This document shows positions 8,616-18,208 of a DNA stretch of 64,000 nt, one piece after another. This DNA is from Costus lasius (taxonomy: Eukaryota; Streptophyta; Magnoliopsida; Zingiberales; Costaceae): assembly GCA_027563935.2 (NCBI GenBank), contig CM050449.1, forward strand, positions 72,940,556 through 73,004,555, written 5' to 3'. The stretch's first letter is position 1. Each line of letters starts with the position of its first letter. A model generated the notes under the pieces. That model was given only the letters and a program-made list of their open reading frames with translations, searched no databases and had not been told where the DNA came from. The position numbers were made by a program, and so were the translations under genes.

Positions 8616-10198
8616 ATGCGCAGGAGTCTTAGATCAGGACCACTTGTACCAATGGATCCTGAAATTGATAGAACACAGAGAGTGTGCAGGAAGTTGAGAT
8701 TAGAAGAAGAACTGCAAGAGACATCCCAACCGGAGTTACAAAAAGAAATATTAGAGATGGGAAACAATCAGAATAATAAGAGAACACTTAGGGATTATGC
8801 AACCCCTAATCCCCAAGAAATTCATTCAAGCATTGCTAGACCAGCAATAGAGGCTAACAACTTCGAGATTAAGCCTGCTTTTATTTCAATGTTTCAACAG
8901 AATCAGTTTGGAGGATCTCCTCTGGAAGATCCCAACCAACACTTGTCTTTATTTCTTGAATTAAGCGATACTATTAAATTTAATGGTGTTTCTAGCGATG
9001 CATTGAGACTAAGACTTTTTCCTTTCTCTCTTAGGGACCGGGCAAAGACATGGCTTAATTCACAACCAGCCGGTACCTTCACCACTTGGAATCAATTGTC
9101 AAATTCTTTTTTGAACAAATACTTTCCCCCAAGCAAGACACTGCAGATGAGGAATCAAAATACAAACTTTCAACAAAGAAGTGGGGAGTCGCTCAGTGAG
9201 GCCTGGGAGAGATTCAATGAACTGCAGCGAAAGTATCCTCACCATGTCATTGAAGATTGGAGTTTACTGCAAATTTTTTATTATACATTATCTGATCATA
9301 CTAAAATGATTATGGATGCTGCTGCAGGAGGAACTATTATGAGCAAAACCCCAAATGTTGCCTTCAGACTGCTAGAGGAGATGGCATTGAATCACAATCA
9401 ATGGACTGCTGAGAGAGGAGTACTTCACAAGCCTTCTCAAGGTAAGGGTGAAAGTGAAGGATGGAAATCCTTAGTAGAGAAGGTAGACTTTTTGTGCAGT
9501 AAGTTTAATTCTATGCAACCTGCTTCTGTTTCTGCTATCACTTGTGAAATTTGTGGCAATTATGGTCATACTGCTGAATATTGTAGAATAATTGTTGATC
9601 AGGGGAATGAGCATGTGAATGCCATAGTGAATTATAATCAAAGTAGACCTAATGATCCCTATTCTAGTACATATAACCCTTGATGGAGAAATCACCCCAA
9701 CCTTTCATGGAAAAACAATAACAATACAGGGGGAACACTAAGAATAAAGGATATCAAAGACCAAATCAGAACTTTAATCAAAATCAGAATTCAAATATAG
9801 AATCCATGTTTGAAAAACTTATGGCCAGTCAAAATCAATTTATGTCTAATCAAAAACAAACCATGTCAAACCAAAATAGAAAAATTGAAGAGTTTATGTC
9901 TAAGCAAGACCAACTCATGTCAAATCAAAATAGACAAATTGAAGAGTTTAAGGAAAGTTTTCATCAAATCAACTCTAGACTGGATAGAGTAAAAGCCCAC
10001 AACAAAATTCTTAAAAACCAAATTGCACAACATGCTAGTGTACCTTACAGACCCCATGGGAAATTGCCTGCAAAACCTGAGATAAACCCTAGGGAGCACT
10101 GTAATGCCATCATGACTAGAAGTGGGAAACAACTAGGAGAACCTAGAGGGAGGTTTGAAAACACTAAAAAGGGCTTGATGATAATGAAAGGGGATTAG
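8616..10198 (+). pseudogene. Athila-type gag of element A (broken)
   Basis: The frame starts at the ATG at 8616 (MRRSLRSGPLVP) and matches gag of elements B and C (RTLRDYATPNP, NQFGGSPLEDPNQHL, FPFSLRDRAKTWL). This is the retrotransposon gag domain that builds the particle. A zinc-knuckle-like CEICGNYGHTAEYC (CX2CX4HX4C) lies near 9543-9584. A TGA at 9681-9683 interrupts it, and a further frame at 9806-10198 continues with a Gln/Asn-rich coiled segment (repeated MSNQ), then CNAIMTRSGKQLGEPRG, the conserved linker before protease. Upstream TTG/ATC codons (8598) are not needed as a start, because elements C and B align from the ATG region. Confidence 0.85.
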
Positions 10199-10658
10199 AG
10201 TTAGGAGAATCTTCTTCACATGAGAAACCCCAAACTTGTTTACCACCTCAAAAGGGTGATGAACCAAAAGGGGAGGAATCATGTGAGAAAGACAATCCTA
10301 AACCTAATTTGCCTGCTCCTTACCAGCCACCAATACCTTTTTCTCAAAGGTTAGTTCAATAAACTAGACAAAAAGTTTGGCAAATTTCTTGAAATCCTGA
10401 AAAAGCTTTATGTTAACATTCCTTTTACTGAAGCTATTACTGAAATGCCATCTTATGCCAAGTTTTTAAAGGAGATTTTGTCTAGTAAAAGAAAATTGGA
10501 TGATTATGGCACATGTACTGTTACTTTAACTGAAGATTGTAGTGCTATCATACAGAACAAACTGCCACCTAAACTGAAAGATCCAGGTAGTTTTTCTATA
10601 CCTTGTTCAATAGGCACTATGGCTTTTAACCGAGCCTTATGTGACCTAGGTGCCAGTG

Positions 10659-13600
10659 TGTAAGATCCAAGGATCTTAAGTCCTGGTAAGCATTATTTTT
10701 GAATTAAATAAAATTATTGACTGTGATATTTTTCTATGTATTGGTTGTTAATAGTTAATTAACTAGAGATTTTTGGTTGTTAAATTATTGTAAATTAATT
10801 AGAGATTATTTGTTTAATTATTGGCTGTTAATTTATGATAAATTATTATTGGTTGTTCATGATAAATTAATTAGGATTTATGGGTTGTAAATTGTAAGTT
10901 AATTGTAAGTTATTTAATTAGAGTTTATTGCTTGTTAATTTAAGTTAATTAATTGTTAATTAATTGGAGTTATTGGTTAATTAAATCCTTATTGGATATT
11001 AATTACATCCTTATTGGATTTGCGTTTAAGTGAATTCATTAAGTGGATGTTAATTTAAGTTCTTATTGGATTGTCAATTAAACCATGGGTTATTGGGTTT
11101 AAAATTCAAATTTAGTTAGTTAAATGGTTAAACCCTATTTGAATTAATGGGTTAATGGGTTAAGAGTTAAAACCAAAAATTCAAATTGATATTTCGGTTA
11201 GGGTGGAATTTTTGGGCGAGATTTTGGCTTGAGAGAAAACTTTGGGCGACGGCTAGGAAGAAGGAGGCGACTTTGGTGTTCTTGGAATTTTGAGGTGATT
11301 TTCTTCATCTTCTTCCCTTGGTGATTTTCCTTGAAGTGAAGAAACTTCCTTGGCGAGTTCTTGAAGATTTTTGGGCGGCTTAAAGGCTTTAGACGAAATT
11401 GTTGGAGGGTTTTTTTCACCTTGTGTTCTCGGTTCAAGGTGAGTGGGTTGTCTAATTGATTTCTATCTATTTGTTTGTGTTAATTGATGAGTTAGATGAT
11501 ATATTCGCTTGTTGGAAATCTTACCATGCTAAAACCGAATTTTGTAAAGTTGATTATATGATGAAAACCGAATTTTGGTGTTTGTAGTTAATATGTTACA
11601 TGTGGTAATTTGTAAAGTAATTTATATGAATACTTGTTTTAAATTTTAAGTTGATTTTATGGATGCTTGATATGACTGTTTCTTGGTGTGTGTAATATGT
11701 TAAATAATTATGGTGTTATATTTATGGCTAAGTATCTGTATTTGAGAAACTTGAGTGACAACATAGCAAGGTTTGATTAAACTAATCAGCATGAAATTTA
11801 AGGACTACACTATATTCGGTGATATTCGAATATAAAATATTATGTGTTATGTTATATAATTTTGAACAATATGTGTGATCATGTGAATTTTGAACATTAT
11901 GTGTGATCTTGTGAATTTTGAACAATATGTGTGATTATGTGAATTTGGAAAATTATGGGTTATGTGAATTTGGAAAATTATGTGATTATGTGATGGTTAG
12001 GACTAAGGCTAGGTGTAACTATGAACTCAAGGGGATAGTCCTTATGTGTTATGTTAAGGGTTTGAATTTCAGCCCTGTATTGTGATATGTGAGGAGGTTG
12101 ATGTTCAGCCTGCCTATTATGATTATTGTGATGGGGGTTGATGTTCAGCCTGCCCGATATGATTTTTGTGATGACTATCCTAGAGTCTAGTTGACACTTA
12201 GGAGTCCACCTTTGTGAAATATGTTCACCTTTGTGAAATATGAAATAAGATATGTCTGTTGTCCAGTAGGAACCTTTTGGGAGAACGGGTTTTGACGCAA
12301 AGTGCCATGTCTTGGTCAGACAGGGGCCACCTCTTGATGTCATTACTCTTTTATGTTATGGGGTGATATAAGACGCAAAGTGCCATGTCTTGATCAGACA
12401 GGGGCCACCTCTTGATGTCATCACTCTCATTTTGTGATATGGGGTGTCGTAGAGCAAAGTGCCACGTCATGACCTGACGGGGGCCACCTCTTGAATCTAC
12501 ACACAATCCATCGATGTGTTTATGGGGTGTTTTAGAGCAAAGTGCCACGTCGTGACCTGACGGGGGCCACCTCTTGATTCTACTCACTATCCATGTTTAT
12601 GTGTTGCACGAGATTTTGCAGCTCCCAGTGCTTTGGCCAAGCCGGGTTAGACCATATTGGTCACTACTGAATATGCTGGACAACTAGGTTAATTAAGTAT
12701 GGTGTGTTTAGTTGGTTTAGAATATATGTGTTTAATTGGGTTAGAGTAAAACTCTAGAACCTGAATTTGTAATATGCTAGTGTGTACATTTAACTGTCTA
12801 TATGACTTCTGTTTCTTTATTTTGTTATATGTTGACATAATGTTCTGTTAAATATTTTAAAAATAATCTGCCTATATTTTTGAATGTATGTTAAGGATAG
12901 TCGATTTAGACTATCCACTCACTGGGCTGTGTAGCTCACCCCTCACTATTTTCAGGCATAGAGCAGGGGCGCATGTCTTGAGTGCTTTGGCGTGGATAAT
13001 TATGCTGTTTGCTGTTTTAAGAATTTTTATGCTTAATTCTTGGGGCCGGTTGTGGCCTTAACATAAATTATATGAACTATGTGAATCATGAGACTATGTG
13101 AACTATGTGAATTATGTTGCCGGTTATGGCAGTCTTATGAGTTTGATTTTTGTGTCACCGCGGGCTTCAGCCTGGTTTCGGTGTTTGATATGAGTTTATA
13201 AAATCGATTTTGTGATTTTGTTGTGAATTTCGATTTATGGTGTATTCTTTGTAATCGGTTTTGATATATCTGTAACTTGCATATGTCTAGTGCAAGTATT
13301 GCCTGGTGGCAGGTACCTTTTTGGATTTTATGGTTTTGATACGGATTTAATATAGCTGTGGATTTGATATAACTGTTGCCTTGCATATGTCTAGTGCAAG
13401 GATTGCGTGGTGGCAGGTACCCTTATGAGATTTATGAGATTTGAGTTTTGTGAATTTGTATGTATGAATTTATGGAAATTTTTCAGATCGTGTTTTCTTG
13501 AACTCGGTTTTACCTAGCATATGATCGATCTTATATGAAACATCCTGTATCATTTGTGAATTGTGCCATTTGTTTGGGGTTAAGAATGTGGGATGTTACA
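10659..13600 (+). mobile_element. solo LTR of another Ty3/gypsy-type family, 2942 bp, TSD CAGTG
   Basis: It starts TGTAAGATCC and ends GGATGTTACA, inverted ends with one mismatch, and is flanked by CAGTG at 10654-10658 and 13601-13605. Removing it with one TSD leaves the protease frame continuous, so the insertion is precise. No coding domain is visible. TGTAA..TTACA ends and this length fit LTRs of chromovirus (Tekay/Del-like) elements, but family is inferred from ends only, and strand is arbitrary apart from that. It contains repeated phrases near 11860-11990 (TGTGAATTTTGAACA) and a 40-odd-bp pair at about 13275 and 13381 (TGCATATGTCTAGTGCAAG). Confidence 0.9.
12290..12605 (+). repeat. tandem repeat, about 75-90 bp period, about 4 units
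   Basis: The phrase GCAAAGTGCCAYGTC followed by TGACGGGGGCCACCTCTTGA or a near variant recurs near 12299, 12375, 12454 and 12538. It lies inside the solo LTR. Local slippage or unequal exchange is the likely source. Confidence 0.85.
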
Positions 13601-14228
13601 CAGTGTGAGTCTAATGTCTCTTTCTACTTACAGGAAACTAAATCTTGGAGAGCTAAAGCATACATCCGTATCCTTACAGCTCGCGGATTCATCGGTGAAG
13701 TATCCTGTAGGTATATTAGAGAATGTTCCGGTACAAATTGGTAAGTTTTTCATTCCTACAGATTTTGTAGTGTTAGACATGGAGGAAAATTCTAGAAATC
13801 CTATAATTCTTGGAAGACCACTTTTGGCCACTACTAAGGCTAACATTTATGTGAAAGAAGGAAAGATTACTTTTGATATATGTGAGAACAAGATTGAATT
13901 TAATCTTAATGATTCATTGAACAAACTTTCATACTCAGGATCTTGTTGTAGTGTCGGGATATTTACTGGTGAAATTTATGATGTTTCAACTCTATTTGAT
14001 GAAACCCCAAATAATGAATCTAACAATCTTTCTGAGAGTATTGATGAGAAATTGCAGAAGAAAAAGACAAGGAGGAAGAGAAGAAGAGAAAGCTCTAGAC
14101 TGATTGGCAAAATGGAAGGGATTCTGAGCAAATTTGGATACTATTTCAAGATTGAGCCTTATGTTGGAAAATCAGGAGGGAAATTCTGGAGTTCACGATC
14201 AAACCCGAGTGCTAAAGGGTCAAGCTAA

Positions 14229-14357
14229 TGACCTTTAAATTAGCGCTTCTTGGGAGGCAACCCAACCTTTCTAACCTCTATTTTGTTTTCTTTAACTTAA
14301 TTTTAGCTTAATAATGATTTTTTCTTTTATTTTTGTAGGTAAATTGTGATTTGCTGC
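14229..14357 (+). other. post-gag/pol spacer of element A
   Basis: Contains AATTAGCGCTTCTTGGGAGG and following bases, nearly identical to 37216-37245 in element C, where they follow integrase. This is the anchor showing that pol was deleted from element A. Confidence 0.75.
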
Positions 14358-14792
14358 AAATTACGGCACTACCGTAAAGTATTTTATGGTACCGTATTTC
14401 CAGTCCTCTTTCGATCAGAAGGTTGTCTCGAAATTACGGTACCGCCGTAAGATAAATTACAGTACCGTATTTTGTATCCGAAATCAACCAGAGAGTTCCT
14501 TCATTTTTACGGCACTACCGTAAGTTCTTTTACGTGCCATATTTTCTGGAATTTATTTTTCGTTTTTCCATCATCAAAAAAAAAAATATATATTTTGCTG
14601 CTTGATTTTTACGGCAGGTACTGTAAGCTCCTTTACGGTACCGTATTTTTGTGTCATTTTTTATCAGAAGACTGTTGAGATTTTACTGCGGTACCGTAAG
14701 ACATTTTACGGTACCGTATTCTGCATCCTGTTTCGAACAGAAGGTAGTCGAGATATTACGGCTGTCCTGTAAGAAATAATACTATCGTAATC
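14358..14792 (+). repeat. ACGG/CCGT palindromic array between protease and env-position ORF (element A)
   Basis: Five to six units with the same cores as the LTR arrays (for example ACGGCACTACCGTAA, ACGGTACCGTA) and spacers like TTTCGATCAGAAGGTTGTC. The position matches 37379-37740 in element C, so an internal copy is a shared trait of this Athila group. Confidence 0.88.
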
Positions 14793-15439
14793 AGTTTTCT
14801 GGCACGTGAGCCCTATGCCGTATTTAGGGTTTCAACCGAACCATTTTTATGATTTTTACCCTCGATCTCACTCATTTTTGAGCCATCCTTGGATTTCCGA
14901 CCATCTCCGACCTTCAGTGGACGCCTGCGACCACTTCCGTTCAGTTTTCATCGTCGATTAGGTAACCGATTCTCCGATTTTTATGATTTGGCGAGTTTTC
15001 ACCAATTTTCGTCCCTTTCACTCGTTCTCGCTCGATCCTCCACCATTTTAAGTGATTTTTGTTTTTGTTCACTCGTGAGAGGATGAACTTTCAATCCCTT
15101 GTTGTTTGAAAAGAATTTGGGTCGATTTGATAGATGATTTGAACTGAAATAGGTTGAAACGTAGTAAAGTTACTATTCATTCACGGTTTTGATGATTTTT
15201 TAAGTTTGATCTGGAGTTATGAGTTGATTTTCGCTTCATATTTACTTAGTTAGTGTTATTCATGATGCTGAAACTATGATTCATACCTGCCATATTGATA
15301 TTGAGATTGAGATTACATGCTCTATTTATGCCCTGTTTTTATGATATTGGAACATGTTGAAGGATGCCATTTGACTTGAATTGAACTATATTATTGTTTT
15401 GCTGCCATTAAATTGTAAGATTGCAGCTTATTGACAAGC
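14793..15439 (+). other. spacer and possible 5'UTR of env-position ORF (element A)
   Basis: No gene seen. The composition is pyrimidine-rich (14820-15060), then AT-rich. A GTAAC at 14962 and a TTGCAG at 15421-15426, just before the ATG at 15440, could be splice donor and acceptor of a leader intron; this is a pattern guess only. Confidence 0.4.
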
Positions 15440-17037
15440 ATGCCAAGAACAAAGTCAATTTGTCAAAGAGAAATAGGGAGTTGAAAAGAAAAAGGGAAAG
15501 CCCCTGCAAGGTCGTCTCAACCACGAAACCCATATGGAATCATATTTAGGAATGAGATGCAGGAGGCTAGATACAACAAGCTGTTGGAAAGAAAAATTAT
15601 AAACACAAAGTATGCTGATCAAAGAACTCTTGAAGCCTTGGGGCTTTATGATGATGTACTTTGGATGTTTGAGAGAATCCAATCCAAGCAGTTCTTCCAG
15701 ATGACTCCGCACACCTATTTGCCACTTTTCTTGGAGTTCTTGAGTAGTTTGATAATTGAATTGAAGGAGTACTCTCATGGCCCTACAGAGGGAGAAATCA
15801 ATTTCAGATTAGCAAATGAAGAAAGAAAACTTACCTTGCAAGAAGTTAGAGACATCTTTGGACTGAGCATAGGAGAGTACACTAAGATACCCCTTGGATT
15901 CATGGAGAGCATATTTTGGAACCAGATCACAAATGAGAACCACTTCTATCCTGTGTCTGCCAGAGCCTCAAAAATCATGAACCCTTGTATTAAGTATGCT
16001 CATCAGGTTCTGGCACACACAGTATTTGGGAGAGGGGACAGTGACGGCATGGTCCGTCAACATGAGCTGTACTTTCTCTGGGGCATGCTCAAAGGATTCG
16101 CAGTGGATGTTGCTTATTTCATGGTTAAGCATATGGACAAGGTAGCCAGGGCAACTAGAGGGTCTGTGGTGATAGGAGGTTTGATTACTCCTATAGCTAG
16201 ACATTGTGGGATTGAGCCCTATGGAGTTGAGTTGGCAAGGGGAATGCAAGGCTCGACATCGAGTCTTGCGTAGCAATGAAGATGATCGTTAGAGAGGGTG
16301 ATACCTTTTGTTTGGTCCTTGGACCAGATGCCCCTACTCTTCCTTTACCCCATGTCCAGAAAACCACTGTCAGAGAAAGAGCCAACTAGAAGTTATCTCC
16401 CAGTGCAGCTGAAGTTACTCCACCACTGACCATAGTTCATGTTGACGGACTGCGAATCCTTTGAGCATGCCCCAGAGAAAGTACAGCTCATGTTGACGGA
16501 CCATGCCGTCACTGTCCCCTCTCCCAAATACTGTGTGTGCCAGAGAAAGTACAGCTCATGTTGACGGACCATGCCGTCACTGCCAGAGAAAGTACAGCTC
16601 ATGTTGACAGCCAACTAGAAGTTACTCCACCATTGACCATAGTTCCACCACCACCCACCTGGGGTGGAAGGGGTGATCCATATGGGATGGAGTCACCACC
16701 ACATGATTCTACACAGGCAGCCGGTCCTTCTTCACAGAGCACCAGAGGAGGTTTTGCTAGCCACCACGATCCAGGTTTCCAGGCGCTCACAGCACAAATG
16801 TATAATCAAGAACGCCACCAGGAGAGGATGGAAGAGACTCTAGGGCACATCCAGAGGGATATAGAGAGGTTATGTAATCATATGGAAGACATGGGTAACT
16901 TCCTCTTTAATTGTTTTGGTTATGCAGATCATAGAGATTATGGATACCAGGGTGATCAAGGAGGAACACCATATTATGATCCCATGGAGGCTGCTGCTAG
17001 AGATTCAGAGGCTACACGGTCAGATGGCGATGAGTAG
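15440..17037 (+). pseudogene. Athila env-position ORF of element A (broken, rearranged)
   Basis: From the ATG at 15440 the frame runs through a TGA near 15482 and on to 16273. It aligns with element C (GKAPA, TKYADQRTLEALGLYDDV, FLEFLSSL, ARATRGSVVIGGLITPIA). A 1-base loss near 16241 shifts frame, then 16437-16616 is scrambled, and 16537-17037 gives a Pro-rich linker (PPPPTWGG) and C-terminal helix (HMEDMGNFLFNCFGY). In Athila elements this ORF sits where retroviral env would be and resembles the ATHILA ORF-1 family. I see no signal peptide, clear membrane span or cysteine pattern, so an envelope role is not supported by sequence. Function unknown. Confidence 0.75.
16381..16665 (+). repeat. 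scrambled inverted copies of env-position sequence
   Basis: 16437-16616 holds the reverse complement of 16012-16102 once nearly whole (16451-16541) and twice in shorter form, joined at short matches such as AGAGAAAGTACAGCTCATG. It is flanked by a direct duplication of GCCAACTAGAAGTTA (16381 and 16610). This looks like one or more strand switches during DNA synthesis. Confidence 0.85.
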
Positions 17038-17040
17038 TTA

Positions 17041-18208
17041 CTTTGTGAGTACTGTTTTCCTTTACTTCTTCACCATACTGTGTTTTCCCATATATATCTC
17101 ATTGATTTTTCATATGATGAAGGGAGAGATGACGCTTCATGATCACCGCCACTGATTTTTGATTACTTGGTTTTCAATATGGTTGTATCTTGATGATGAT
17201 ACTGATTTCTGATTTTCAACATGGTTGTATGATGAATATTGATGTTCTGATTCACTTTTAGATATGGTTGTACTACATTGTGATGATATTAATTCTAGTT
17301 GACATGATGTGATGATGAAAATATTTTGATATATGATCATGTTTTGGCATGTGTTGATAAATTTTTGATGATGAATGAACTCAAATACTTGATTAGAGTT
17401 ATAGCCTCATCATGTTAAATTTATTTCTTCAACACATATTTGTCTATTGAAATATGACATTAGTTGATGCATAAAATTTTGGGTAGATGTATTGTTTGAA
17501 GAATAAAATCTAAAAGTGAAACTTTTCTTTCGAATTAAATGAGTATATGAGTATGATTTGCGAATTGATATCAATTGATCAACCTAATAGATATTTAGTC
17601 TATTTTGCTATTTGTTGGGAAGGAAGAATCCAAGATCCACAAAAATAGTGAGAGATTCCCCTACTTGGCACTATGTAAAATTGATAGTGGTACCTAAAAC
17701 ATGGGTTGAAGTCTACGCATGAAAAATAATGAGAGATCAAAAGAATAAGACTCCTCTACTTGGCACTGTGCAAAATTGACAGTGGTACCGAAGAAAGAGT
17801 TGAAGTCAAAAATAAAAAGTATGTGTCTATGTGGGTACATGCCGTCTTTACAAAAACAAACAAAATACAAAAAAAAAAATTATGTGTGGAAAAAGATCTT
17901 GGAAACCTAATTCCTGTAAACAAAAGCATGATAGATTTGAATTGAAATTGGGTGAAATCTTGAGATTGAAAATTCTAATTATTGTACATGTTGCGAAGCT
18001 TTATTTGATTGAATTGTGGATCTAGAGGATTGAGTTATAAAGATGATATATTTATTTGAAATTTTGTAAATCAATTGATCGAGTTTTTCATTGATGAGTT
18101 GTATTTTAGAAATTTATTGAGCATGAAAAGGCTATTCTTTTAATCAAATTTTGATTTCAAAATTTTGTTTTTTGCTTGAGGACAAGCAAAGTTTGAGCCT
18201 TATGTGTT
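17041..18208 (+). other. 3' noncoding region of element A
   Basis: AT-rich with no gene. It carries two copies (near 17658 and 17753) of a motif with CCTCTACTTGGCACT...CAGTGGTACC that is also found once near 22601 in B0 and near 40225 in element C. The last 40 bp (GCTTGAGGACAAGCAAAG) precede the LTR and include the likely polypurine tract. Confidence 0.6.

Larger units (their letters stand above)
10199..14228 (+). pseudogene. aspartic protease of element A, split by a solo LTR
   Basis: Protease sequence occupies 10199-10658 and resumes at 13606-14228. The active-site block CDLGASV ends at the insertion and continues as SLMSLSTYRKL after it; DLGAS is the D-x-G-A/S catalytic motif seen in Athila proteases. 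LADSSVKYPVGILENV and FVVLDMEEN match element C (LADRSVKYPVGILEDI, FVVLEMEED). After the protease the frame ends in a lysine/arginine-rich stretch (KKKTRRKRRRESSR, near 14062-14100) and a short tail, with no RT, RNase H or integrase. The basic stretch could be a nuclear-localisation signal or chance. Confidence 0.85.
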
